From an uncultured Methylophilaceae bacterium (GTDB lineage: Bacteria > Pseudomonadota > Gammaproteobacteria > Burkholderiales > Methylophilaceae): a DNA stretch of 64,000 nucleotides. The notes under the pieces were generated by a model. That model was not told where the DNA came from, made no database searches, and worked only from the letters and a program-made list of their open reading frames with translations. Below are positions 46,742 through 55,883 of the stretch, in pieces (position 1 is the first letter of the stretch; the number at the start of each line of letters is the position of its first letter). Both the position numbers and the translations under genes were made by a program. The stretch spans positions 310,001-374,000 of the forward strand of contig CAJIZS010000001.1 of assembly GCA_905182075.1 (NCBI GenBank), in the 5' to 3' direction.

Positions 46742-47986
46742 ATGAAATTAAAAAAAATATCACTAATGATAAGTCAGCTATTACTAGCTTCCTCAATAAG
46801 TTATGCAGAACCCTGCCAAGATAAAAATTTTTGGCAAGCTTGGTATGACAATTCCCAGTTTAAGGGTTTTGGAATTCCACCTGATTCAAAGGATGTCACT
46901 AATGCCCAGTATAGATTTGCTGAGAATTACTTTATAGGAAACGTATTAACTAAAGACTATACAAGAGCAATTAATTTATTTCAGCGAGCGGCAAACTCCG
47001 GGCTTAACCAAGCACATTTTAAACTTGGACTCATTAACCATTATGGTAAAGGTAAGGTTAGAGATTTAAACAAGGCTTATGCACATTATGAAAGATCTGC
47101 AAAAAATAATAACCCAGAAGCACAATTTAATTTAGGCCTGATAAACCGATATGGATTAGGTAGATCAAAAAATATGTCAAAGGCTTTTGAATGGTTTACA
47201 AAGTCTGCTGTTCAACAAACTGCACTAGATATTAATCACTGCAAAATTCAATTAGCAGGAGTAATGGAAGCCCAATTTAATTTAGCACAAATGTATCACT
47301 ACGGATTAGGGGTTTCGAAGGACATAGCACAGGCAGCTTATTGGTATGAAAAGGCAGCTCTAAATAACATGAAAGAAGCCCAATTTAATTTAGCTAAATT
47401 ACTAATCAAGGGAAAAGGAGTTAAATATGATTTTAATAGAGCTATGGAAAACTATCGACTTGCAGCACAACAGGGTTTGGCTGAAGCACAGCTTAATCTC
47501 GCGCAAATGTTACATTATGGACCTAAAAATTTCCAAGATCATGCTTTGGCCTATGTTTGGTACACCAAGGCAGCTAAAAAAGGATTCTCCGAAGCAGAAT
47601 TTAATTTAGGACTAATGAAACATTATGGCCGTGGCACTCATCGTGATTATCAAGCTGCTTTAAGTCATTATTTGAAATCTGCTAAGGGCGGTCAATCAGA
47701 AGCACATCTTAATTTAGGTTATTTATATCATTATGGCCTGGGTACTTCTGTCGATAATAAAAAAGCGTTTTCATATTTCACAAAAGCAGCACAAGAAGGT
47801 TTCCCGCAAGCCGAATATCACTTAGGCATTATTTACGAGAGAGGCTTATGGGTTAAAAAAGATTTAGATCAGGCAACTTCATGGTTTGAGAAAGCTGCGG
47901 CACAAAATTTAACTGAAGCACAACTCATAATGAGTGAGCGCTCAATTAGAGAGCCAGACGATGTTGATATGTATGCAAAAAATTAG
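46742..47986 (+). CDS. Secreted Sel1-repeat protein
   Basis: 414 residues, intact. Signal peptide MKLKKISLMISQLLLASSIS cut after SYA. Eight to nine Sel1 units (AxFxLGLxxxYGxGxxxDxxKAxxWxxxAA), such as AHFKLGLINHYGKGKVRD, AQFNLGLINRYGLGRSKN and AQFNLAQMYHYGLGVSKD. Between units 3 and 4 there is a ~15-residue insertion (TALDINHCKIQLAGVM) that breaks the register. Sel1 arrays are protein-binding superhelices. It lies downstream of the sigma and Sel1 membrane genes, so the three may form one signalling locus. Confidence 0.85.
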   Translation: MKLKKISLMISQLLLASSISYAEPCQDKNFWQAWYDNSQFKGFGIPPDSKDVTNAQYRFAENYFIGNVLTKDYTRAINLFQRAANSGLNQAHFKLGLINHYGKGKVRDLNKAYAHYERSAKNNNPEAQFNLGLINRYGLGRSKNMSKAFEWFTKSAVQQTALDINHCKIQLAGVMEAQFNLAQMYHYGLGVSKDIAQAAYWYEKAALNNMKEAQFNLAKLLIKGKGVKYDFNRAMENYRLAAQQGLAEAQLNLAQMLHYGPKNFQDHALAYVWYTKAAKKGFSEAEFNLGLMKHYGRGTHRDYQAALSHYLKSAKGGQSEAHLNLGYLYHYGLGTSVDNKKAFSYFTKAAQEGFPQAEYHLGIIYERGLWVKKDLDQATSWFEKAAAQNLTEAQLIMSERSIREPDDVDMYAKN

Positions 47987-48004
47987 ACAATTTAAAGGTA
48001 TCTT

Positions 48005-48127
48005 ATGTATAAACTTAAATCTTTTTATATGGTAATAACACTATTAATTGCTTTATTCTTTTTAGCAGGAATAGTTGAGCTGAAAGTGGAGAACAGACTT
48101 GAGACAATTAGCCTTACAAATAAATAA
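48005..48127 (+). CDS. Small single-helix membrane protein
   Basis: 40 residues, MYKLKSFYMVITLLIALFFL then AGIVELKVENR. One helix with basic N-terminus. Preceded by aaaggtat, 18 bases after the Sel1 stop. Family unknown; overlaps the following lipoprotein frame. Confidence 0.4.
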   Translation: MYKLKSFYMVITLLIALFFLAGIVELKVENRLETISLTNK

Positions 48128-48257
48128 GTTAAAAATAGTACTTATAATTTTTATTATTAGTGGTTGTGTAAGCGCTCCAAAAGTCGAAGTAGGAAAGGTA
48201 TCAATTATTTTGGAGCCTGTGCACGCCTCAAAAAACTATATTAACTCAATAATATAG
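48099..48257 (+). CDS. Small predicted lipoprotein
   Basis: 52 residues from a TTG at 48099: basic start, hydrophobic run KIVLIIFIIS and lipobox ISGC followed by VSAPKVEVGKVSIILEP. It overlaps the preceding gene by 29 bases in another frame and is followed by a terminator, so the pair looks like the end of the operon. Confidence 0.5.
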   Translation: MRQLALQINKLKIVLIIFIISGCVSAPKVEVGKVSIILEPVHASKNYINSII

Positions 48258-48294
48258 CGGAAGGTGTATTAAGCATTACGGTTAGGTTTTGTAT

Positions 48295-48310
48295 GAGGGC
48301 TTAGGCCCTC
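48295..48310. terminator. Rho-independent terminator
   Basis: Stem 48295-48300 (gagggc) and 48305-48310 (gccctc), loop ttag, followed on the plus strand by ttatttttttt. It ends the Sel1 operon and overlaps the stop of the convergent small membrane gene. Confidence 0.85.
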
Positions 48311-48537
48311 TTATTTTTTTTAATTTTAAAATGCCACAATGTTAGTTTATTAAACATTGCATAGTTAATAACTAATATTGCCGCAAAACCAAAAAATACG
48401 TAAAACCAAAGATCATAGAAGCCATCAGTAGCAATATAATCTGAACGTGGCATATAGAACACAATGTAGATTACACCGCTAAGATATAACGTATTAAATA
48501 GGGTAAATATATTTAAAATTATTTTTTTTATTTCCAT
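48301..48537 (-). CDS. Small two-helix membrane protein, unknown
   Basis: 78 residues. Helix 1 IILNIFTLFNTLYLSGVIYI; a short loop with MPRSDYIATDGFYDLW; helix 2 FYVFFGFAAILVINYAMF; basic C-terminus KIKKNKRA, giving both ends a likely cytoplasmic location. Family not recognised. It follows the DUF3293-like gene by 4 bases. Confidence 0.55.
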   Translation of the reverse strand: MEIKKIILNIFTLFNTLYLSGVIYIVFYMPRSDYIATDGFYDLWFYVFFGFAAILVINYAMFNKLTLWHFKIKKNKRA

Positions 48538-48541
48538 AGTT

Positions 48542-48967
48542 TCATTTTAATAGAATTAATTGAGGAATGGCATCATTATTAATCCATAAGATTGCATTTT
48601 GGTGAAATTGATTACCTAGTTCTTTGGCGAGCGATAATTCTGTACCAAAAACCAGAAAACTTTTTTCACCTGGATATTGAGTTTCAGGACAAATACCTTC
48701 GGATAGAATATATGGATAATTCATCTTTATTAGTAAAGATTCGAGCTTACTATTCATTGATTTATTTTGTTTTGTAGTCATTTCTTGGCTCAATGGGTTA
48801 TAGGCAGTTAAAAAAGAAGCTTGATTTCTATTAAATTTTTGATATAAATTTATGAGATCCGAAGACGTTTTCCCTACTTTTAAGATAAATTTAGATTCAG
48901 AGTAAACATGATACTCTGCGTTTATATATGACTCTAAATTTTCAGGACTAATATTAGATGAAACCAT
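48542..48967 (-). CDS. DUF3293-like protein
   Basis: About 141 residues if started at MVSSNISPENLESYINAEYH (48967); an upstream in-frame ATG at 48976 is also possible. FLTAYNPLSQEMTTKQNKSM, with the TAxNPxS...N motif, and the closing NQFHQNAILWI fit the DUF3293 family of unknown function. It overlaps or abuts the AOX-OYE fusion gene on the same strand, so co-transcription is likely. The frame is intact. Confidence 0.6.
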   Translation of the reverse strand: MVSSNISPENLESYINAEYHVYSESKFILKVGKTSSDLINLYQKFNRNQASFLTAYNPLSQEMTTKQNKSMNSKLESLLIKMNYPYILSEGICPETQYPGEKSFLVFGTELSLAKELGNQFHQNAILWINNDAIPQLILLK

Positions 48968-48976
48968 AAGTTGCAA

Positions 48977-50725
48977 TTAGCTTTTTGGGTAAAATGGATA
49001 GTCTGTATAACCTTCCTCGTTGCCACCATAAAACGTTTTTTCGTCTGCTTCATTGAGAGGTAGATCGTGTTCAAGCCTATAAACAAGATCGGGATTAGAA
49101 ATAAAAGGTATTCCAAAAGCTACTAAATCAATTTTAGTAGATTCACTCCGATATTTGTCATTTCCATTATCAGCCATATTATAAAGACCTCCGGAGTCTT
49201 TAAATGAAAGGTGAACCTGATTAAAGTCAAAAGGAAGCTTGCCATGTGTGTTATTAGTTTCTCCTTCATTTACATGAAGATAAGCTAATTTTTTTCTTCC
49301 TAAAGTTTTTGCTACTTGATTAAAAAGATCTTGTGGCTCCGAGTCAGAAATATCGTTAAATCCTGATACTGGAGAAATTCTACAACCAATTCTATGAGGA
49401 GGGTAGATTGTTGAAATGGCTTCAACAATTTCAGCAAGAAATCTTATTCTATTTTCAATCGGACCACCATATTGGTCTGTTCGATGATTTGTACTATCTC
49501 TTAAAAATTGATCTATAAGATATCCATTAGCACCATGGATATCTACCATATCAAATCCCGCTTTTTTCGCATTTACGGCAGCTTGTCGGTAGTCCTCTAT
49601 AATTCTAATAATTTCTTCCGTTTCAAGGGCACGAGGCATTGAAACACTCACTTTCTCTGAGATATCTCTATTAGGATTTAAGCCTGCTTGAAGCCAAACC
49701 TCAGCTTTTGCTTTAATGGCTGATGGAGCAACAGGTTCAGAGTTATTAGGCTGTAGTTCTTCATGTGAAATTCGACCAACGTGCGAAAGCTGTAAACATA
49801 TTTTTCCGCCACCCTCATGCACCGCATCAACTATATTTTTCCAACTTTTTGTTTGTTCTTCTGAATAAATTCCTGGTGTTCCGCAATAGCCTTGTCCTTC
49901 TTGGCTGATTTGAGCAGCCTCAGCAATTATTAAGCCCGCACTTGCCCGTTGTTGATAATAAGTAGACATGATTGAAGTGGGAATTCCTTTAATAGAGGCT
50001 CTACTTCGGGTAAGTGGTGCCATGATAACTCGATTGAATAAAGGTAGGTCACCCAATATAAACCTATGGTAAAGGCTATTAGAGCTAGTAAAAAAAGGCT
50101 CTTCTTTTTTTATTTCAGCTTCAGGTACAACTTTAACTTTATCTTGGTCTAGGGTATCTGCTAATCCGTGATTAACTTTTGAGTGTCTTTCCTTATCATC
50201 ACGAACTGCTTCTATGACGTCAAGTAAGTTAGCGTCTGCGTCTAAATTCCAATAATCCTTGGCAATTTTTGGAGCATCAATATTAAGAGATGGTTGGGCT
50301 GTTACTTGTTTGTGGTATGCAGTGTAACTAGAAGCGACTTCGTCTTCGAAATATCCTACTAATCTGTGAGCAGTTCTTTGGAAAAAAACATAAAGTAAGA
50401 AATAGAAATTCCAAAAAATTATTTGTGCCAATAAAATTAATAAGCGCTCATACCATTTAGGCTTAGTAATTTCTATAAAAGTCATTAAATGCATGCGTTC
50501 GTTTTCAGCCTCATCAAGTAAAATTTTAATCCAACCACGATCATCTTTCATCTTTATAAGACAGGTTAAACGAATCCACATACTTCCAACCATTCCAGGA
50601 ACTGCTGCAACTGTTTCTAAAACAACAGCTCTATGACCATAGCGTTTAGCAAAAAAAGTATCAGCAAAAAGACGTAAAATTTTAGTAATGGTGAGTACGA
50701 TATGATCACTTACGGATACAGGAGT
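48977..50725 (-). CDS. Alternative oxidase / Old Yellow Enzyme fusion
   Basis: One open frame carries two enzyme domains. The frame is open from 50725; the first ATG is at 50593. Upstream of it lie FADTFFAKRYGHRAVVLETV and AAVPGM with the first diiron Glu. Numbered from that ATG, AOX motifs are ENERMHLMTF (E32, H35), two membrane-associated segments (51-71), GYFEDEVASSYT (E83) and RDDKERHSKVNH, where the family's ExxH has Lys134 in place of Glu but keeps H137. A ~30-residue linker without Met joins a complete OYE domain: ILGDLPLFNRVIMAPLTRSR, QLSHVGRISH, the HGANGYLIDQFLRDS catalytic HxxN, QYGGPIENRIRF, and IDLVAFGIPFISNPDLV. Roles: quinol:O2 oxidation and FMN ene-reduction. The start is unclear because a TGA at 50728 interrupts the N-terminus. 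Confidence 0.85.
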   Translation of the reverse strand, partial: TPVSVSDHIVLTITKILRLFADTFFAKRYGHRAVVLETVAAVPGMVGSMWIRLTCLIKMKDDRGWIKILLDEAENERMHLMTFIEITKPKWYERLLILLAQIIFWNFYFLLYVFFQRTAHRLVGYFEDEVASSYTAYHKQVTAQPSLNIDAPKIAKDYWNLDADANLLDVIEAVRDDKERHSKVNHGLADTLDQDKVKVVPEAEIKKEEPFFTSSNSLYHRFILGDLPLFNRVIMAPLTRSRASIKGIPTSIMSTYYQQRASAGLIIAEAAQISQEGQGYCGTPGIYSEEQTKSWKNIVDAVHEGGGKICLQLSHVGRISHEELQPNNSEPVAPSAIKAKAEVWLQAGLNPNRDISEKVSVSMPRALETEEIIRIIEDYRQAAVNAKKAGFDMVDIHGANGYLIDQFLRDSTNHRTDQYGGPIENRIRFLAEIVEAISTIYPPHRIGCRISPVSGFNDISDSEPQDLFNQVAKTLGRKKLAYLHVNEGETNNTHGKLPFDFNQVHLSFKDSGGLYNMADNGNDKYRSESTKIDLVAFGIPFISNPDLVYRLEHDLPLNEADEKTFYGGNEEGYTDYPFYPKS

Positions 50726-50747
50726 TCAAATCTGACCGTGACTACCA
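50724..50747 (+). other. tRNA 3'-end-like remnant at the AOX 5' boundary
   Basis: Plus-strand gttcaaatctgaccgtgact followed by acca has the order T-loop TTCAAAT, T-stem CTGAC, seven acceptor bases, discriminator A, CCA. No matching 5' half lies upstream. It coincides with the point where the AOX reading frame breaks, so it may be the edge of another foreign patch. Confidence 0.35.
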
Positions 50748-50801
50748 CTTAATTTTAATTTAATTTTTTAATAGCAGTAATTATTTTTTAGATTTAGGTC
50801 A

Positions 50802-50894
50802 TTACGAACGTTTTTTAAATAATTCAACCTCACAAGCATCTATTTGACACGCCTCTAGAAGTAAAATAATTACCGTCAATAATAATAGTATCAT
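50802..50894 (-). CDS. Tiny lipoprotein-like ORF after dsbA
   Basis: 30 residues, MILLLLTVIILLLEACQIDA then CEVELFKKRS. The ATG overlaps the dsbA stop (taatg), a coupling arrangement. It has a hydrophobic run before a Cys but no good lipobox. It may be real or chance. Confidence 0.25.
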   Translation of the reverse strand: MILLLLTVIILLLEACQIDACEVELFKKRS

Positions 50895-51389
50895 TAATCT
50901 TTGAAGATTTTATAAGAGCGTGATAATTTTGCTTTCATAGAAAAAGAATTAAATGCAGCTTTTACCTTATCTTTATCTAGTTTTCCATTTATTGCTATCC
51001 AATTAATAGCTCCATTAGTGTCGCTGGGGTTAAGAACTTTTTCTTTGTGAATAGCATTAAATAATTTTTCATGAAGTGTATTTTCTAATCCCAAAGATTC
51101 TAAAGCATAATAAGCTTTAGCCATAGGCACCCAATCTTTTCTTGGTATTGCTGGCATTCTTTTAAAAATTACATCTTTTGGAAGGTTATCTGCCCATTTG
51201 TCTAGATATGGGTCCATTGTGTAACAGTGGATACATCCGTACCAAAAAAGCTCTATAACCTCAATTTTATCTACTAAATCAGCATCCAGATTTTTAGTTG
51301 CTGCCTCTACATTTAACTCCAGGCTCGGGCTGAACTGCGAACGCTATAGTCGAAAAAAGAGCAAATAAAACAATAAATATTTTTTTCAT
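50894..51389 (-). CDS. dsbA: Thiol:disulfide interchange protein DsbA (one frameshift)
   Basis: Periplasmic dithiol oxidase. Signal peptide MKKIFIVLFALFSTIAFA; active site ELFWYGCIHCYTMDPYLDKW with a CIHC pair; helical insertion RMPAIPRKDWVPMAKAYYAL. A shift near 51315 separates the signal region from the rest. About 165 residues, shorter than many DsbA proteins (~190). It stands between the SPOR protein and the AOX-OYE gene, as expected for the betaproteobacterial argS-SPOR-dsbA order. Confidence 0.9.
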
Positions 51390-51411
51390 AATGTTTTCCT
51401 TTATACCTAAT

Positions 51412-51966
51412 TTAGGATTTAGGCTTGGTTAGTTTAATTAAGTTCGGTTTAAAACCATCTTTAATAAGTTTTTCTCTAATCTCTCTTGCTTTCACTAATT
51501 CTAGGTAAGGACCTACACTAACCCTATGAAAGGTGTTGTCACCAATTTTGGCCGACATAATAACTGATTCAAAACCCATTAAAGCTAAAATTGCTTTTAA
51601 ATTATCTGCCGCAGAGCTTTCAGAAAAGGCTTCAACTTGAAGGTAATAATTAATATCTCGATTTTGGTCTATAATTCTCTCAATTTTTTCTTCGGTATAG
51701 GTGGAGTTATTTTTTGGAAGAGTGTTATAGAAATCATAACTTGTATCATCATCAATATTGATTGCATCTTCATCCCCTAAGGCTGAATTTACTTCTATGC
51801 AGGACCCTATTGTTTCTTTGGAAATAAAAGGGCTTTTTCCATTAGTTATGAACAAGGTTACGGCAATTGATACCAATATCCCTAAAAGAAGACCAAAAAA
51901 AAGCCCATTTGTAAAAGGAGTCCCTTCTGCTTTTTTTTCTTTTTTGGTTCTATAGTCTTCAGCCAT
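51412..51966 (-). CDS. SPOR-domain membrane protein
   Basis: 184 residues: a short basic cytoplasmic N-terminus (MAEDYRTKKEKKAEG), one transmembrane helix (GLFFGLLLGILVSIAVTLFI), an acidic linker and a C-terminal SPOR domain (YYLQVEAFSESSAADNLKAI, FHRVSVGPYLELVKAREI) that binds denuded peptidoglycan at division sites. Intact; 11 bases from argS. Confidence 0.88.
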   Translation of the reverse strand: MAEDYRTKKEKKAEGTPFTNGLFFGLLLGILVSIAVTLFITNGKSPFISKETIGSCIEVNSALGDEDAINIDDDTSYDFYNTLPKNNSTYTEEKIERIIDQNRDINYYLQVEAFSESSAADNLKAILALMGFESVIMSAKIGDNTFHRVSVGPYLELVKAREIREKLIKDGFKPNLIKLTKPKS

Positions 51967-51977
51967 TTTATTATCCT

Positions 51978-53582
51978 TTACATTTTTTGAGGTGCGCTAA
52001 TACCTAATAATTGTAATCCATTTTTTAAAACATGTTGAGTTGCATGAATTAATGAAAGTCTAGATAGCATTAGACTTTCATTTTCAACTAAGAATTTGCT
52101 GTCATTATAATAGCTATGAAGTTCAGCGGCACATTCTTTTAAATAATTTGCAATTTGGTGAGGAGCAATTTCATTTGTTGCACTAATTATTATTTCAGGA
52201 AACTCGCTGATTCTTTTGATGAGCTTTAGCTCCTGAGGGCTTGTTAAAGTTAATGCATCATCAAGTTTTAATGATGAAGGGTCTCCTCCCCATTGTGATA
52301 AAACACTTGAAATTCTAGCATGAGCATATTGAATATAATAAACGGGGTTATCATTATTTTGACTTTTGGCTAGATCAATATCAAAAGTGAGCTGGGAATC
52401 AGCTCGACGAGCAATAAGAAAGTACCTGGTGGCGTCACATCCAACCTCATCAATTAAATCTTTTAAAGTTACAGCTACCAGCTCTTTTTGAAATTTTAAC
52501 TTCTTTTTTATGAAGTAATTTTTTGGTAATCTCTGAGTCGGGCCAATTTTTTGGTATGTTTTTATTTAAACCCTGAAGTCCTGCTCGGACCCGAGTGATG
52601 GTACTGTGATGATCGGCACCTTGCTCATTGATGACACGCTCAAAGCCGCGTTGCCACTTGTCATGATGGTAAGCCACATCTGGAACAAAATATGTGTAAT
52701 CACCATCTGTTTTTCTCATTACTCGATCTTTGTCATCTCCAAATTTAGTCGTTTCTAGCCATAAGCACCCTCTTTTTTTCGCCAATTAAGGTTTTAACAA
52801 CTTCCTTAGCTTTGTATTTATACTTGTTCAAGCGTAAAAACATCAAACTAAACTTGAAAGGCCTGCAAGATCTAAATCTTGCTCATTTCTAAGATAGGCA
52901 ATACTAAAATTTCTAATATTATTTTTGTCGTTTTTATCTCCGGATGCTTGAATATCTCCTACTAAGCCCAATTGTTCCACCAGATCCACCTATTTGATTT
53001 GCCCTTAAATAAATACCTTTATAACCATCAAAATATTGGTTAGTAGAGTTATCATATAATCTAAATGTAACACCAGTTCCAGTTCTACTTCCTTCATAAA
53101 AATAAAGGTCAGTAGAACTCCCTGTTACATTTACTCTATCAGTTGCGTTTATAGAGCCATCTACACTTAAAAGTCTTCCTGACATACCATAACTAGTAAA
53201 TGTCAATCTTGACTCAGATGATACAAACTCAATTTGAATTTTTTGGTCGTTACCAGTTTTATTCTTCCCATATTGATTTTTTAATTTAAGTACCTCATTA
53301 ATTATTTTATGGCGAGCTTTTGCATTTAAAAAAAAGTTTAAAAAACCAGCTCCACCAATATCAATTTTTTCTATAATATCTTCTTGGCAATTTGTTTAGT
53401 ATGTCTTGTGCAATTTCACGAGGAGGTTTTTTAAGCTTTTTAGATAACATTAAGCTTAGATTGGTTGAAAAATCACCATGTTCAATTTGTTTAGGCCTAT
53501 CTATAATAATAGACCTTGAATCAAAGTCGTTATCAAATTCTTTAACAACTGTGTAAAGTAAATCAGTAAGGTGAGCTTTCAC
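51978..53582 (-). CDS. argS: Arginyl-tRNA synthetase with active-site segment replaced
   Basis: GTG start at 53582 ([20 protein letters not shown]). The N-terminal additional domain ([33 protein letters not shown]) is present and the frame reaches IEFVSS, where the catalytic HIGH segment (ANPTGPLHVGH in relatives) should begin. Instead about 270 unrelated bases follow. The host frame returns with [63 protein letters not shown] and the end [13 protein letters not shown]. Additional indels near 53370, 52790 and 52440. The host gene is presumably complete in vivo. Confidence 0.93.
52940..53222 (-). pseudogene. Foreign patch: phage-like structural protein fragment inside argS
   Basis: The minus-strand frame reads [40 protein letters not shown] and [20 protein letters not shown], a Thr/Ser/Gly-rich beta-type sequence with no charged catalytic features. 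It resembles repetitive tail-fibre or neck proteins of marine phages. It replaces the HIGH region of ArgS. Confidence 0.6.
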
Positions 53583-53619
53583 AAGGTTACAATAATAGTT
53601 AAAAATATATTTTACTCAA

Positions 53620-55851
53620 ATGACGGAGGAGAAAGGAATAAATTTTAATTTGTGTGCAAAAGATAAACAAAAAATATTAAAAGTCGCTATCGACGTTCCA
53701 GTTGACCAGTTATTTGATTACTTAGCTAATGATGAATTAATAGTTGTAGGCCAATACGTTACCGTATCATTTGGAAGAAGAAAGATGGTTGGGGTTGTCT
53801 GTGCAATTGTTTCAGAATCATCTTTACCACATGCCAAACTAAAAAAAATATTATCTGTTGATTCTGAAGTCATATTTGATGCCAAAATGTTTCAATTATT
53901 AAACTTTGTTTCGAATTATTACCATTTTCCAATTGGGCAGACAATCTTATCTGTAGTTCCGAGTCGAATCAAAAAGAACCTTAATCAATTGCGAGAAAAA
54001 GAAAGGCTTTATAAAAAGACTGTCAAGCTCTCAAAAAATAGCATTGAAAAGATTCCATCGAGACAGTTAAGGCTAAGGAGAGTTGCACATGCGTTATTAG
54101 AAAAGAATATGAGGCAAACTGAATTAATGCAATTGGTTTCAAATTGGACAACGTGTATAAAGCAATTGAAAGATTTAGGTTATGTGACATCAGTAGTATT
54201 TGAGCCTGAATTGAATGCTAAATTAGATACTCCCCCAAAATTAAATAACGAACAAAAATTAGTCGTAGAAGCAATATCAAAGCACAAGTCGTTTAATCCT
54301 TGGTTAATTCATGGCATTACTGGAAGTGGAAAGACCGAAGTTTACATGCGTCTTTTAGATAAATTCTTACTATCTGAAAATGAACAAGCATTAGTTTTGG
54401 TCCCAGAAATCAACCTAACTCCTCAACTTGAAGAGCGGTTTAGAACTAGATTCCCGAAAAAAAAATTGGTTTCACTTCATAGTCATTTGACAGATATAGA
54501 GCGTCTAGATAATTGGAGGATGGCTAAATCTGGCGAAGCTAAGATCATTATTGGAACACGTTTGTCAGTATTTACTCCCACCCTTGATTTAAGATTAATT
54601 ATTATTGATGAGGAGCACGATGCTTCATTTAAGCAGCAGGATGGCTTAAAATATCATGCTCGAGATGTTGCAATGATAAGGGCTAAAAATGCAGGGATTC
54701 CTATAGTTATGGGTACCGCTACTCCATCTCTTGAAACCTGGTTTAATGCAATTAATAAGCCACAAAAATATAAGTATCTTAAGTTATCAGACCGCGCCAT
54801 AGAGTCTTCAAATTTGCCTGAAATTCAAACGTTACAAGTTGATATGAAAACTAAAAATGGAATTTCACGAAAATTAATTGACTCAATAAAATTGCGATTA
54901 GATCGAAAAGAACAGTCATTAGTTTTTATTAATAGACGTGGTTTTTCTCCTGTTTTAGCATTTGCTCCTCATGCAGTTGGTGCGCAGAGTGCGCATAGAT
55001 GTAGCTCTAAGTTAGTAGTGCATTCCTGAGAAAAGATCGTTTGAAATGTCATCATTGCGGGTACGATCAATTAATAATGGAAAACTGCCCTGATTGCGAT
55101 CACGAGGAGTTAATACCATTAGGAGCTGGCACACAAAAAATTGAAGAGATATTAAAGGCATACTTCCCAAAAGCAAACATTTTAAGGGTTGATCGAGATA
55201 CAACTAGATCTAAAAAAGCATTAAGTGATTTATATAAAAAAATGAATAATCGTAAAGATTGATATTTTAGTAGGCACACAAATGCTTGCTAAAGGACATG
55301 ATTTTCCATATCTTACTTTAGTAGGAATTTTGGATACTGATAATGCTCTGTATAGTTCAGATTTTAGGGCTTCTGAGAGACTCTTCTCGCAAATTTTACA
55401 AGTGTCTGGTAGGGCAGGAAGATCTAATATTATGGGAGAAGTATTAATTCAAACTGCTTTTCCAAATCACCCTATATTTGATGCGATTAAGGAACAAGAT
55501 TTTGATGCCTTTGCCAACTCTCTTCTTGAAGAAAGGCGAGATATGCAATTGCCGCCATATACTTTTACTGCATCTTTAAATGTCGAATCTAAAAATTTAG
55601 ATAATTCTATGAAGTTTCTTAATGATTTGTCAGAGTGGGCAAAAGAACTTTCAACAACTGTAAAAATATTCGGACCAGTTCGCCCTTCTATGCAAAAATT
55701 AAAAGGATATGAAAGGGTGCGTTTATTTATGCAAGCATCGTCTCGCAAAGAGATTCAAATTTTTTTAAGTGTTTGGGCCCCTAAAATCAGTGCGCATTCT
55801 TTAAGCAATAGAGTTAAGTGGTCAATAGATGTTGACCCAATTGAATTCTAA
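53620..55851 (+). CDS. priA: Primosomal helicase PriA (frameshifted)
   Basis: Replication restart helicase. DNA-binding domain LKVAIDVPVDQLFDYLANDE; Walker A LIHGITGSGKTEVYMRLLDK; IIGTRLSVF; DEEHDASFKQQDGLKYHARD; VMGTATPSLETW; FINRRGFSPVL. The zinc region is scrambled by two single-base errors at about 54960-55035 but CHHCGYDQ and CPDCDHEEL remain. Further shift near 55262; then ILVGTQMLAKGHDFPYLTLV and VSGRAGRSNIMGEVLIQT. About 740 residues. Divergent from argS with a 37-base gap. Confidence 0.95.
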
Positions 55852-55883
55852 GTGGTTTTTATTAATTCCTATACAATAATAAT

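Noticed and set aside
48592-48777. Plus-strand ORF opposite the DUF3293-like gene
   Set aside because: The minus-strand frame is intact and family-like; the plus frame has no ribosome site.
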